Shown here: one piece after another, positions 8,246 through 16,927 of the stretch
How positions within the stretch are numbered: position 1 is the first letter of the stretch
Layout: the number at the start of each line of letters is the position of its first letter
Assembly (NCBI GenBank): GCA_945877855.1
Contig: CAMDWA010000012.1
Span: forward strand, 1 to 48,991
DNA from: Thermoflexus hugenholtzii JAD2
GTDB lineage: Bacteria > Chloroflexota > Anaerolineae > J036 > Brachytrichaceae
Direction of reading: 5' to 3'
DNA: 48,991 nt
The notes under the pieces: generated by a model
Database searches by the model: none
What the model was told of the DNA's origin: nothing
The model's input: the letters and a program-made list of their open reading frames with translations, nothing else
Program-made: the position numbers and the translations under genes

Positions 8246-9209
8246 AACCTTTTATTAATTCGTCTGATGGTAACACTGTCTCTGACCAATAACGCAAGAG
8301 GGTGACGGGCTGCACCTGCGGTTGCAGCAGCGGCTCGCCGTGTATTAAATACCGTAATGCCATCTCAACCTCATTAAACCCCGCCAAGGCCCGTAATGGC
8401 GTAGTACCAGAAAAACGCGCATTAATCTCAAAAATTTTGGGCACGCCTTGGTCTAAACGAAATTGAAAATTGATCGGGCCATCGGGTTGCAGGCGACGCG
8501 CCACTTGGCACACAAATTGGTTCAGCATTGCATCTTCAACGACAAAGGCGCGGTAAGTGTTACCGTCGCGCAAATGCCGCCGCATCACAATCGACAAACA
8601 CGCCTCGCCAAAGCACAGCGCCCCCGCCGTATATTCCGATTCATCATCGCCGAGGTGTTGTTGAATAACAGGCTGCTGGGTTTGAGCAATGGCCTGCGCC
8701 AATTGCTCGGGCGTGCGCACCAATTGCACCCCCACCGAGCGCGCGCCGACACGGGGTTTGACAATGAGCGGAAAACCGCGGCGTTGCACCAGCGCGGCCT
8801 CATCACCCGGCAAGCAAGAGTCGGGAAATGGGAAGCCGTGTTGTTGCAAATACTGGGCGGTCTTCCATTTGTCGTCGGCAATTTCAATCACTTCGGGGCG
8901 GCTGACCAAAATGCGTGTGCCAAATTCTTGCTCAAGCGCCTGACGGTGTTGGGCAAAAATGAGCAATTCAACATCTGTGCCAATCAACACCACATCGGGG
9001 CGGCTGGCGGCGATGATTTTTCGCATCACGTCCATATAATCAGGGCGTGTCGCCATCGGCACCAAATGGGCTTCATCGGCCCAATATAACCCCACCGATA
9101 ACGGGCTGGGGTCAACGGCAATAATATAGGGCTTGAGTGGCGAATTGTTGAGTGAGCGCATAATGCCTTGCCCAAGCAATGCGCCCGCGCCGGTAACGAG
9201 TATTTTCAT
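8244..9209 (-). CDS. ATP-grasp (CarB-like) ligase of a glycan cluster
   Basis: About 321 residues from ATG 9209. The N-terminus MKILVTGAGALLGQGI is a Rossmann-like pre-ATP-grasp domain as in CarB and PylC-like proteins. Then come IADDKWKTAQYLQQHGFPFPDS, FPLIVKPRVGARSVGVQLV (ATP loop with lysine), DDESEYTAG, and INFQFRL...PKIFEINARFSGTTPLRA with the Mg-binding E and N. Such proteins form amide or ester-like bonds from a carboxylate via an acyl-phosphate; those beside PglC-type transferases probably modify a sugar or lipid-linked glycan, but the substrate is not known. An upstream TTG is in frame, but the ATG at 9209 gives the standard N-terminus. Its stop lies in cassette 4 and its start adjoins cassette 5. 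Confidence 0.82.
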   Translation of the reverse strand: MKILVTGAGALLGQGIMRSLNNSPLKPYIIAVDPSPLSVGLYWADEAHLVPMATRPDYMDVMRKIIAASRPDVVLIGTDVELLIFAQHRQALEQEFGTRILVSRPEVIEIADDKWKTAQYLQQHGFPFPDSCLPGDEAALVQRRGFPLIVKPRVGARSVGVQLVRTPEQLAQAIAQTQQPVIQQHLGDDESEYTAGALCFGEACLSIVMRRHLRDGNTYRAFVVEDAMLNQFVCQVARRLQPDGPINFQFRLDQGVPKIFEINARFSGTTPLRALAGFNEVEMALRYLIHGEPLLQPQVQPVTLLRYWSETVLPSDELIKG

Positions 9210-9215
9210 GCTGAT

Positions 9216-9308
9216 CAAAAAATTACGAATTGCAAATGAAACAATGAAACGCTCAAAACGCTGCTGTGTTCGTTCTCATTCGTAACTCGTAATTTGTAAT
9301 TCGTAATT
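9216..9308. repeat. Palindromic heptamer-repeat cassette 5 (TTACGAA/ATTCGTA)
   Basis: The left arm 9216-9249 (ATTACGAATTGCAAATG) faces a right arm 9270-9308 made of ATTCGTA, ACTCGTA, ATTTGTA, ATTCGTA units. The right arm is read through by the PHP gene and encodes its C-terminal tail. Confidence 0.85.
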
Positions 9309-10014
9309 GTCTTAGGGTGTCACGACAACGCGCCACATGGTCAAGCTCATGCACATCTGAACCGATTGAGACGATGGGGTTAATTTCATCACACAAACGC
9401 AAAAAAGCCGGAAAATCATATAAATATGAGCTGCTAATTTCGATGGCGACATTCTGAACACGGGTCGCCAACATCATTTCACGAAACAAATCATCGGGAA
9501 ATTTGCCAAAACGTTTTTGATACATACCACCCGGATGCGCCAACACATCAATCGGCGCATATTTCAGCAAACCCAGCGCCAATTCACATTCAATTTCGGC
9601 AAAACGACGGGCATCTTGGGGATTGGTCTTGTCGTAATCATCAAATTTGCCATATTGTTTTGGGAAAGTATGCACACTGCCCAACACGATTTCACATTGG
9701 GCGCGCACCTCATCACTCACATCTAACCCACCGTTGGTGTTGAGTGCCTTGGCTTCGCAACCAACATACACCGTTAAATCGGGGAACTGCGCGGCCTCGG
9801 CCCGCACATCACGCGCAAAATCGGCAAACCAATCGGTGCTGCGACGCACATGCTCGGTAAAGGCGATGGCTCGCAATTGGCGCTCATGTGCCCGTTGCAA
9901 CACCTCACGAATGCTAGCATGCCCATCGGTTTGAGTGGTGTGAGTTTGATACTCGACATTAATATCGTCCTCGGTCAAGTCGTGAAAGTGTTTAAATGGA
10001 ATGTGGTGTGACAT
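9253..10014 (-). CDS. PHP-domain metal-dependent hydrolase
   Basis: Polymerase-and-histidinol-phosphatase-type phosphoesterase, about 253 residues from ATG 10014. Seen: YQTHTTQTDGHASIREVL (HxH-like metal site and TDG), AIAFTEHV, VYVGCEAKALNTNG, VLGSVHTFP, DVLAHPGG and IGSDVHELDHVA, together the expected trinuclear-metal ligands. The substrate is unknown; its place between a sugar transferase and an ATP-grasp protein suggests a glycan-linked phosphatase. The frame extends upstream into repeat cassette 6, giving a repeat-encoded MHFALCTLHFF that is unlikely to be translated. The C-terminal RITNYELRMRTNTAAF is encoded by cassette 5, so the natural end of the protein has been replaced or extended by repeat DNA. 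Confidence 0.8.
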   Translation of the reverse strand: MSHHIPFKHFHDLTEDDINVEYQTHTTQTDGHASIREVLQRAHERQLRAIAFTEHVRRSTDWFADFARDVRAEAAQFPDLTVYVGCEAKALNTNGGLDVSDEVRAQCEIVLGSVHTFPKQYGKFDDYDKTNPQDARRFAEIECELALGLLKYAPIDVLAHPGGMYQKRFGKFPDDLFREMMLATRVQNVAIEISSSYLYDFPAFLRLCDEINPIVSIGSDVHELDHVARCRDTLRQLRITNYELRMRTNTAAF

Positions 10015-10015
10015 A

Positions 10016-10105
10016 AAAAAGTGCAAAGTGCAAAGTGCAAAGTGCAAAGTGCAAAACTTAGAAATTTCTACTTTTCACTTTTTACTTTACACTTTGCACT
10101 TTTTA
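10016..10105. repeat. Palindromic heptamer-repeat cassette 6 (GTGCAAA/TTTGCAC)
   Basis: Five GTGCAAA-type units in tandem (10020-10060) face TTTTCAC, TTTTTAC, TTTACAC, TTTGCAC units (10068-10105). It lies between the sugar transferase stop and the PHP start, two genes of one operon. Confidence 0.9.
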
Positions 10106-10108
10106 GGG

Positions 10109-10714
10109 TTAGCCCATAAATTCTTGCGATGAAACGAAGCCTTCTTGGCTGATGCCCTCGCGGCGAAAAACCTTGAGCAAGGTTAAAACGATGATCTTGA
10201 GGTCAAGCCAGACCGACCAATAGTCAACATACCAAACATCAAGTTTAAATTTTTCTTCCCACGAAATGGCATTGCGGCCATTAATTTGCGCCCAACCCGT
10301 AATGCCGGGCGGGGCATCGTGGCGGCGCATTTGTTCGGGTGAATAACGCGGCAAATAACGCATGAGCAAGGGGCGCGGCCCGACCAGGCTCATTTCGCCG
10401 CGCAAGACATTGAGCAATTCGGGCAATTCGTCTAAACTAGCGCTGCGCAAAAAGCTGCCAAAGCGCGTAATACGCTCGGGGTCGGGCAATAAATTGCCTT
10501 GCACGTCACGGGCATCGGTCATGGTGCGAAATTTGATAATGTGGAATGGCTTGCCATATAACCCCGGGCGTTGTTGGCGAAACAGCACGGGCGTGCCCAA
10601 TTTTTGCCGCACCAACAGCCATGTGATCAAAATCACAGGACTCAAGACGATAAGGGCTGGAATCGTTACGACAAGGTCGAAGATACGTTTGGTAATGCGT
10701 TGTGTTGAATTCAC
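10109..10714 (-). CDS. Bacterial sugar transferase (PglC/WcaJ-like phosphoglycosyltransferase)
   Basis: Transfers a sugar-1-phosphate from a UDP-sugar to undecaprenyl phosphate, the first membrane step of many glycan pathways. 201 residues matches the small PglC-type monotopic enzymes. Seen: one hydrophobic N-terminal segment with the re-entrant helix (IFDLVVTIPALIVLSPVILI), FRQQRPGLYGKPFHIIKFRTM, the catalytic DE in RSASLDELPELLNVLRGEMSLVGPRPLL, and PPGITGWAQINGRN. The start is GTG at 10714; no ATG gives the normal N-terminus. First gene of the minus-strand order sugar transferase, PHP, ATP-grasp, DegT. No PglD-like acetyltransferase or polymerase is in the window. Confidence 0.9.
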   Translation of the reverse strand: MNSTQRITKRIFDLVVTIPALIVLSPVILITWLLVRQKLGTPVLFRQQRPGLYGKPFHIIKFRTMTDARDVQGNLLPDPERITRFGSFLRSASLDELPELLNVLRGEMSLVGPRPLLMRYLPRYSPEQMRRHDAPPGITGWAQINGRNAISWEEKFKLDVWYVDYWSVWLDLKIIVLTLLKVFRREGISQEGFVSSQEFMG

Positions 10715-10795
10715 GGATGTGGTGACGCTATTTTACTTTAAACCTCACATTACCCTGTGCCAATAAAACGCAAAGCTGTAGCGCTCTTTTTATCA

Positions 10796-10910
10796 TAGAG
10801 CAGATCCCGAGTTGGTGAAAAGTTTTGCCGATTTCACTATCTATCCTTCAAAGCTACGCTTTGAAGGATAGATAGTGAAATCGGCCCTTCATCTTTTAGG
10901 AATTTGCACA
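10796..10910. repeat. Hairpin element family, copy B (complete, reverse orientation)
   Basis: Runs TAGAGCAGATCCCGAGTTG, AAAAGTTTTGCCG, a perfect 28-bp stem (10827-10854 with 10858-10885, loop TAC), CCCTTCATCTTTTAGG, AATTTGC. Outer ends are imperfect inverted repeats of each other (TAGAGCARATYCC). Same family as copies A, C, D and E, but the stem sequence differs with pairing kept. Confidence 0.85.
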
Positions 10911-10973
10911 AAGCAGCAAAGTTATACTAAATTTTGCTGCTTTGCGCCCTCAAAACAACATTTTTAGCAATAA

Positions 10974-11792
10974 TCACGCACCTAAGAACCCATTCACCGC
11001 CGCCATATAAGCCACAAATTGCTCGCGGCGAATGGAGTGACCGGCATTGGGGATGCGCTGCACGCGCAAGTGTGGCACAAATTGTTTGAGCGAAGCCACA
11101 TGTGCATCGCTAAGAACAGCGCCAAGTGCGGGGTCAGCCGTGAGCAGCAAGGCTGGGCAAGTCACTTTGGGCAACAGTGCCCCCCAATCAAGGCTTGCGC
11201 CACCGCCATTCAGCACATTCATGCTAAAACGCTGTTTTGATTCAGCCCAAGGCATAAACTCAGCTTCGTCCCACACTGGGTGATTGCGCTTAACCTCAGC
11301 CACAATCTCGGCGTGCAATTTACGCTTTACGCCAACCATCCAACTGCGCGTCCCCGCACGGCGCTTAACCTCATTGTCTCCGGCAACTGGGTCATTCACA
11401 AACGGGTGCCAAAATGGTGGTGGGTCTTCAAGCAAAATTTTGCCGGGCAAGTCGGGATAAAGCGCTGCCATTGCCAAGGCATTAATAGCACCCATCGAAT
11501 GCCCCAGTAGAATGGGTTTGACGAGGCCCAAGCCAGTAATGAGGCCAGCATAATCCGCCGCGTATTCGGCGCTGCCATAGCCCTCGCTTGGGTCAGACGA
11601 TTTGCCATGCCCACGCGCATCAAGAGCGATAACATCATAGCGATCAACCAGCGCCTCGGCCACCAACGGCCAACAGCCGCCATCGTCGCTAAAGCCATGT
11701 GCCAAAATAAACGGGGGCTTGTCGCCGCCGCTGCGCCGAAAATGCATTTGAATACCGTTGGTATCGATGGTGTGAAAGGTCCAATTTGTCAT
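10974..11792 (-). CDS. Alpha/beta-hydrolase
   Basis: Serine hydrolase of the alpha/beta fold, about 272 residues from ATG 11792. Seen: ILAHGFSDDGGCW (oxyanion loop), ALDARGHGKSSDP, nucleophile elbow LGHSMGAINALA, a cap region rich in tryptophan, LLLTADPALGAVL with a candidate acid, and the catalytic histidine in IPNAGHSIRREQ. Substrate unknown; the family covers esterases, epoxide hydrolases and carbon-carbon hydrolases. The open frame runs on upstream into the methyltransferase gene, so the internal ATG is chosen. It is divergent from the methyltransferase with only 33 nt between starts. Confidence 0.82.
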   Translation of the reverse strand: MTNWTFHTIDTNGIQMHFRRSGGDKPPFILAHGFSDDGGCWPLVAEALVDRYDVIALDARGHGKSSDPSEGYGSAEYAADYAGLITGLGLVKPILLGHSMGAINALAMAALYPDLPGKILLEDPPPFWHPFVNDPVAGDNEVKRRAGTRSWMVGVKRKLHAEIVAEVKRNHPVWDEAEFMPWAESKQRFSMNVLNGGGASLDWGALLPKVTCPALLLTADPALGAVLSDAHVASLKQFVPHLRVQRIPNAGHSIRREQFVAYMAAVNGFLGA

Positions 11793-11825
11793 GATATAAA
11801 TAAACCAGTCAATAATACCGTAGAT

Positions 11826-12458
11826 ATGGATAACGAACCAAAAACATCTGAAGCACGTCAATATTGGGACAATGCCGCTATCAATTTTGATGCTGAGCCT
11901 GATCATGGTTTAAAAAATGATGCGGTGCGAATGGCATGGCGAAACCGACTTATGGCTTGGCTGCCGTCAACAAAGGCCAGCGTATTAGATTTAGGTTGTG
12001 GAACTGGTTCATTGAGTGTTCTTATCGCCCAATTGGAACATGATGTCACTGGTATCGACTTTTCGCCAGTAATGATTGCACACGCCCAAGCCAAGGCCGC
12101 GGCACACCAGCTACAGATTCAGTTTAAGATAATGGATGCAGCAGTGCCACAGTTTGATCAGCAATTCGATGTCATTGTATGTCGTCATCTACTTTGGGCA
12201 TTAGCTTCACCAAAGCAAGTTTTAAAGCATTGGGCAACGCTGTTAACGTCAATTGGGCGCTTAATCTTGATTGAAGGTTATTGGCATACCGGCGGCGGAT
12301 TACACGCTCAAGAAATTATGGCGGCGTTGCCAACTTGTATGCATAATCATAAGCTCTACGAACTAAGTAGCCAATCAGCCTTATGGGGCGGTGAAGTCCT
12401 TGACGAAAGATACGCTATCGTATCGATGCACGAAAAATACATTAGACAAAACAAATGA
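11826..12458 (+). CDS. Class I SAM-dependent methyltransferase
   Basis: 210 residues from ATG 11826. Seen: VLDLGCGTGSLSVLIAQ (SAM loop), VTGIDFSPVMIAHAQAKA with the acidic ribose-binding residue, IMDAAVPQFDQQFDVIVCRHLLWAL and the late strand GRLILIEGYW, the order of a methyltransferase_11/25 domain. Substrate unknown. Its DNA is more AT-rich than the flanking genes (many AAA, AAT, TTA codons), which hints at separate acquisition, though this is a judgement by eye. It converges on the secreted-protein gene with a 10-nt gap. Confidence 0.82.
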   Translation: MDNEPKTSEARQYWDNAAINFDAEPDHGLKNDAVRMAWRNRLMAWLPSTKASVLDLGCGTGSLSVLIAQLEHDVTGIDFSPVMIAHAQAKAAAHQLQIQFKIMDAAVPQFDQQFDVIVCRHLLWALASPKQVLKHWATLLTSIGRLILIEGYWHTGGGLHAQEIMAALPTCMHNHKLYELSSQSALWGGEVLDERYAIVSMHEKYIRQNK

Positions 12459-12468
12459 AACAATAAGC

Positions 12469-13317
12469 CTAATTCCCCATACCCGCAGCGGGATCAACAA
12501 TCAATTCCTCAATGATGCCTTTGAGCAACCCGCTGCTGAGGGGCGAATAGCCGATATAAACCGGGGTTGTGGCAGTATTTAACTGGATTTTGTCCGGGTA
12601 ATTAGAGTAACCCGCCAAGGTGAGCCGATCACTGCGATAGTGCTTAACGTTATAACCGCCAGTTTCTTTGCTATGCAACGAAAAAAGCGTAAGGGGAGTC
12701 CAAGCCCGCGCGCCCATCTCCGATTTAAATTCCCAATTGCCAAATTTTGATAAAAAGCTCACGGTTGTGCCAGTGGGCGCAAAATAAGCGGCATCGGCAT
12801 GATAAAAAATCGGGTTGCCATAATTGCCAGTCGAGGCTGCAAAACTGCCCTTGGTGCGAATCCAAAAATTATCATACAGGTCAAGATTATTTTGGGTAAA
12901 ACGCCCCATTAACTCGAATGGACACAAAATGAAACCTGTGCCATTAAACACGGCTTGCCCATTGGCAATCGTCACCCCCTTGGGGCGACCTGAAATATTG
13001 CACACCACTGGGTAAACTGGGCTATTGGTATTGTCGGCTCCGCTATACAACCATTTCATACAGCCGATAGGGTGCGGTAGCCCATAACCATCATTCACCG
13101 TCATGTCAAAATTCATAATAAACACCCAGCGTTTGGTAAATTGGGTCAAGACTGGCATTTTGCAGGCCACCTCAGCCCAATTGCTCGGCAAATTTAATTG
13201 CGGAAATGGTGATTCAGCCGCAGCAGCAGGTTGCACAGGCAACGCCAACACCGTTGAAACCGCATAGACAATGACCCACAATGAGACGACGAGGTGTTTA
13301 ATGATTGACGTTTTCAT
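12469..13317 (-). CDS. Secreted protein of unknown function
   Basis: 282 residues from ATG 13317. A clear signal peptide (MKTSIIKHLVVSLWVIVYAV followed by an alanine-rich cleavage region ending near AAAAES) exports it. The mature part is rich in glycine, tyrosine and asparagine with several cysteines (C-K-M, GCMKW, VVCN, ILCPFE) that could form disulphides. Segments such as FIMNFDMTVNDGYG, NNLDLYDNFWIRTKGSFAA and TLFSLHSKETGGYNVKHY suggest a beta-sandwich, lectin-like fold, but no family is recognised. No enzyme motif is seen. The gene stands alone, with divergent STAND regulator upstream. Confidence 0.65.
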   Translation of the reverse strand: MKTSIIKHLVVSLWVIVYAVSTVLALPVQPAAAAESPFPQLNLPSNWAEVACKMPVLTQFTKRWVFIMNFDMTVNDGYGLPHPIGCMKWLYSGADNTNSPVYPVVCNISGRPKGVTIANGQAVFNGTGFILCPFELMGRFTQNNLDLYDNFWIRTKGSFAASTGNYGNPIFYHADAAYFAPTGTTVSFLSKFGNWEFKSEMGARAWTPLTLFSLHSKETGGYNVKHYRSDRLTLAGYSNYPDKIQLNTATTPVYIGYSPLSSGLLKGIIEELIVDPAAGMGN

Positions 13318-13470
13318 AATTAATTCCAATAAATTTGATCAATTGCTCGGCGCTCCGCTGGCGCTCCAATAATCCAGATCACTTCAATCTTACCCTTATT
13401 TATGCCAAAAGTGTTTCATTTTTAGACCAATTTGTTTCACCTATTCACAACTAAGACCCGTATTCATCGC

Positions 13471-13476
13471 TATAAT
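13471..13476 (+). promoter_or_regulatory. Perfect -10 box (TATAAT) before the STAND regulator gene
   Basis: TATAAT ends 8 nt before ATG 13485, so the transcript probably begins at the start codon. Two copies of GTTTCA lie further upstream (around 13419 and 13433), spaced like a possible operator. Confidence 0.5.
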
Positions 13477-13484
13477 CTCGGTGA

Positions 13485-16142
13485 ATGCCGCGCACAGCCC
13501 CAGCCAATGCCCCCAACACCCCCAACGATGCCAAACAGCCACCCAACACATTTCGTCAACGGCTCGAAGAGGCACTCGAACATTTTACCGACGCGGCTTG
13601 GCTAAGCCAACATTCACCTTTGGCAACGCCTTATTTTCTGGGTGGGATCTTAAAAAATGATCGTCACCCACATTATGGCAAGCTGTTGCAGGGCGCATTG
13701 CTCGACGCCGCCAAAGAATTGCCCAGCAAACAAGGCAGTTACGACCCACAACGTCTGTTGCAAGTGGCATTTTTTCAGCCCAATCTGCATTTAACCCAGC
13801 GTGGCTACGCCACTGTTTTAGAGTTATCGTATACCACCTATTACCGCTACCGCGCCGAGGCCATCGCCCAGCTTGAGGCTATTTTCATCCGCCGTCTGCA
13901 TCCCTCTTTGCGTCTCGAAATGCCCCACCCCCACCCCATCATTGGGCGCGAGGCCATGATCAACGACTGCGTGGCTGCCCTATGCGAAAACCAACCCATA
14001 GCGATTACCGGCGCAAGTGGCTTGGGCAAATCGACCTTGGGGGCGATGGTGGCACACACATGGGCAACAGCCCAGCCTAGCCCAGCAGTTTTTTGGTTTA
14101 CGGTGCGTTTGGGTATTAATGACCAAGCCAGCAGCCTCATTTTTTCGCTTGGCTATTTTTTATTTCAATGGGGTGCGCCCCAGTTGTGGCTACAACTGGT
14201 GGCGACGGGGGGCGCAGTTGCGCCAGAGTTGGCGCTCGGCCTGATTCGCCAAAGTGTGGCAACGCTGCCCCAACCCATTTTGCTATGTTTCGACGAAGTT
14301 GACCTATTGCGCCCACACGATGCCGAGCCGCTGCAACGGGCACAACTGCGCCAATTAATCGAGGCTTTGGTCAGCCGCAGCCACGCCATTGCACCGGCTT
14401 TGATGATCGGGCAACAATTGCTCATCGAGCCACAACGCCACATCACCCTGACCGGCCTAAACCCGCCCGAAATAGCCCAACTTTTGCAACACGCCAAGGT
14501 CAAGCTCGACGCAAACGCGCTGGCGCAGGTTTACCAATTCACCCAAGGCAACCCGCTGTTAATCAAACTATTGATAGCGCTGCACCAATTGGGCGCGCCA
14601 ATTGCCCAAACGTTGCAGCAACTGCGGCTCAATTGCTCGCTCAATGTGCTGCTCGACCGCATTCAACACCGCCTCAGCCCCCATGAGCGTGACCTGTTTT
14701 GGGCTTTGTCGGTATTTAGCCAACCCGCCCCCACAAACGCCGTGCAAGCGCTGTTTGTGGGGGCCGATGAGGCCCTGCACGGCTTAATTGGGCGTGATCT
14801 GGCCCAAGCCGATGACGGCGGCGGGGTGAGTTTGCAACCCGCCTTGCGCGAAGCCGTGTATGCCAGCTTGAGCGCAGACATGCGGGTCAGTTTACATTTG
14901 GCAGCGGCCAATTTGCGGGCCGCCCATGGCGAATTTACGGCTGCCGCCCAACATTATTGTCAGGCCAATCGCCCCGATGTGGCGGTGCAATTGTGGTTTG
15001 CCCAGCGCCAGCACGAAACCCAGCACGGGCAAGCGGGGGCGGCGCTAGCGCTATTTCGCCAAATTTCGCGCGATCAATTGCCCAATGAAGACGACCGCAA
15101 AGCATTGGCCTTGTTACGCGCCGAATTGCAGCAAGCCAGCGGCAATATCCCGCATGCGCTTGAAGATTTGCAAGCCGTGACGTGGCGCAGCGATGACACA
15201 TTGGCCCCCAGCGCCCATAAACTGATCGCCAATTTACAAAGCGAGCATGGGCAACTCGATGCCGCGCTCGAAAGCTATCGGCGTGGACTAAAAATGACCC
15301 ATGGCTTACTTGAGCGTCAAGCCGTGCAATTTCATGTCGAGCAAGGGCGGTTTTATTATCGCCGCCAACGCAACCCAGCGCTGGCGTGGCGCGAGGCGCA
15401 ATTGGCGCGTTACGAAGTTGAACATTTTCTAGGCGATGCCGAAGATGACCGCGGCAATTATGCCGAGGCCCAACAGCATTTGCACACTGCCCTAACTGTG
15501 GCCCAAAGTTTAGATTACACCTTTGGCCAAGCCAGATCACATGCCAGTTTGGGCACGCTGTTGTTTCGGCTCAACCAAATTACACAGGCGCAATCCCATT
15601 TCGCGCAGGCCATCACACTTTATACGCAATTGGGCGATGGGGTGCGAGTGCAGCAAACCCGCAGTAATGTGGCAGCCATGCTCATTCAGGCCGGGCGCTA
15701 TGCCGAGGCACTTGACCCCGCCAGCCAAGCCTTGGCGTTTTTTGAGCAAGCCGAGCAGCCATATTGGGTGGCGCTTAACGCCAGCAATTTGGCCGAGGCA
15801 CATTATTATTTGCAACACTGGGCCGAAGCCGAGCAATTTGCATGGCGTTCGCTGCGCGAAGAAGAAGATCAATTTCGCCCCTATGCGCTGTGGGTGATGG
15901 GCAATGTTTACCGCGCCCAAGGCCAGCTCGCCGCCGCCCACAATGCCCTGCGTGATGCCATTCAGTTTGCCCAAAGCAATGCCGACCGTTGGGCCGAGGC
16001 CCCGGCTTGGCGCAGTTTGGGCGAAGTGCTACGGGCGCAAGCCCAACCCATCGAGGCCCAATCGGCATTTGCGGCAGCCATTGCGCTGTATCAGGCGTTG
16101 GGGTTGGTGGATGAAGTGGCAAGAACGCAGGAGATAATATAA
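13485..16142 (+). CDS. STAND-type ATPase with TPR repeats (signalling/regulatory)
   Basis: 885 residues. An N-terminal region (1-145) includes a helical, possibly winged-helix stretch (YATVLELSYTTYYRYRAEAIAQLEAIF). A nucleotide-binding module follows with PIIGRE at 151-156, Walker A GASGLGKS at 176-183 and Walker B ILLCFDEVD at 265-273. Then come a helical domain with FTQGNPLLIKLLIALHQLG (winged-helix of STAND proteins) and TPR-like helical repeats from about 520 to the end (repeated AEAQQHLHTAL, AQSHFAQAI, AEALDPASQAL patterns). Such proteins work as switch-like scaffolds that bind partners through the TPRs. The stop is immediately followed by the Crp/Fnr ATG with no gap, so the two are translationally coupled and likely act together. 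The inducing signal is unknown. Confidence 0.8.
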   Translation: MPRTAPANAPNTPNDAKQPPNTFRQRLEEALEHFTDAAWLSQHSPLATPYFLGGILKNDRHPHYGKLLQGALLDAAKELPSKQGSYDPQRLLQVAFFQPNLHLTQRGYATVLELSYTTYYRYRAEAIAQLEAIFIRRLHPSLRLEMPHPHPIIGREAMINDCVAALCENQPIAITGASGLGKSTLGAMVAHTWATAQPSPAVFWFTVRLGINDQASSLIFSLGYFLFQWGAPQLWLQLVATGGAVAPELALGLIRQSVATLPQPILLCFDEVDLLRPHDAEPLQRAQLRQLIEALVSRSHAIAPALMIGQQLLIEPQRHITLTGLNPPEIAQLLQHAKVKLDANALAQVYQFTQGNPLLIKLLIALHQLGAPIAQTLQQLRLNCSLNVLLDRIQHRLSPHERDLFWALSVFSQPAPTNAVQALFVGADEALHGLIGRDLAQADDGGGVSLQPALREAVYASLSADMRVSLHLAAANLRAAHGEFTAAAQHYCQANRPDVAVQLWFAQRQHETQHGQAGAALALFRQISRDQLPNEDDRKALALLRAELQQASGNIPHALEDLQAVTWRSDDTLAPSAHKLIANLQSEHGQLDAALESYRRGLKMTHGLLERQAVQFHVEQGRFYYRRQRNPALAWREAQLARYEVEHFLGDAEDDRGNYAEAQQHLHTALTVAQSLDYTFGQARSHASLGTLLFRLNQITQAQSHFAQAITLYTQLGDGVRVQQTRSNVAAMLIQAGRYAEALDPASQALAFFEQAEQPYWVALNASNLAEAHYYLQHWAEAEQFAWRSLREEEDQFRPYALWVMGNVYRAQGQLAAAHNALRDAIQFAQSNADRWAEAPAWRSLGEVLRAQAQPIEAQSAFAAAIALYQALGLVDEVARTQEII

Positions 16143-16826
16143 ATGATGCCGCCCTCCTACCACCTCTTCACCCAACAATTAAACCAACTGCCCTTGTTCA
16201 AAGGTCTTGCACCCCAAACGCTGGCTGATCTGGCACAAGGGGCGTTATGGCAAGAATATGCGGCGGGGGCCATGATTTTTTTGGAGGGTGAGGACTCGGC
16301 TGGCCTGCATTATGTGGCAAGTGGTTGGCTCAAAGTGGTCAAATCGTCATTAGAAGGGCGCGAGCAAGTATTGCGCTATATCGGCCCGGGTGACACCTTT
16401 AACGAAGTGGGGGCCTTTACCCATCGACCCAACCCTGCCACCGCGATTGCGCTAGAGCCAACCGCTATTTGGATGCTGCCTCGTGCTGCGGTCATGCGGT
16501 TAGTGCGTCAACAACCCGATGTGGCGCAACGCATCATCGAAAATATGGCCGATAGCATGGTTTACCTTGTTAATCTGGTGGCCGATATCTCATTGCGGCC
16601 TGTCATTGGGCGTTTGGCCCGTTTGTTGCTTGATGAAGCCAAAGGTGACAAGGTTTTATTGCGCCCACTTTGGCAAACCCAAACCGAATTGGCTGCCCGC
16701 TTAGGCACAGTGCCCGATGTGTTACAACGTGCCATGCGCACCCTCGAAAATGATGGTCTCATCCAAACCCAACGGCGTGAAATTCGCATCCTCAACCCTG
16801 CTGGGTTAGAGGCATTGGTGGCATAA
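16143..16826 (+). CDS. Crp/Fnr-family transcription regulator
   Basis: 227 residues: an N-terminal cyclic-nucleotide-binding-type barrel (PLFKGLAPQTLADLA, GAMIFLEGEDSAGLHYVASGWLKVVKSS, GREQVLRYIGPGDTFNEVGAF), a long dimer helix (QRIIENMADSMVYLVNLVADI) and a C-terminal winged helix with TQTELAARLGTVPDVLQRAMRTLENDGLI. No cysteine cluster is present, so an FNR iron-sulphur sensor is unlikely; the ligand is unknown. The cAMP phosphate-binding RxS signature is not seen. It follows the STAND gene without a gap and precedes a haem-copper-oxidase-like gene, which would fit control of respiration or nitric oxide response, by position only. Confidence 0.88.
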   Translation: MMPPSYHLFTQQLNQLPLFKGLAPQTLADLAQGALWQEYAAGAMIFLEGEDSAGLHYVASGWLKVVKSSLEGREQVLRYIGPGDTFNEVGAFTHRPNPATAIALEPTAIWMLPRAAVMRLVRQQPDVAQRIIENMADSMVYLVNLVADISLRPVIGRLARLLLDEAKGDKVLLRPLWQTQTELAARLGTVPDVLQRAMRTLENDGLIQTQRREIRILNPAGLEALVA

Positions 16827-16867
16827 AACGCCTTGTTGGGTGTCGCGCTCGGTAAAAAGATAGTTAT

Positions 16868-16881
16868 CCGACTTAAGTCGG
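16868..16881. promoter_or_regulatory. 14-bp perfect palindrome downstream of the Crp/Fnr gene
   Basis: CCGACTTAAGTCGG. Two-fold symmetric and in the leader of the 17069 gene. Could be a binding site, but it does not match the FNR or CRP consensus. Confidence 0.3.
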
Positions 16882-16927
16882 CGACAGGGAAAGAAATAAG
16901 CCTTATGCTTTAACCGATATAGCAATG

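Noticed and set aside
16868-16881. CCGACTTAAGTCGG as an FNR or CRP binding site
   Set aside because: It is symmetric but matches neither TTGAT-N4-ATCAA nor TGTGA-N6-TCACA; kept only as an unassigned palindrome.
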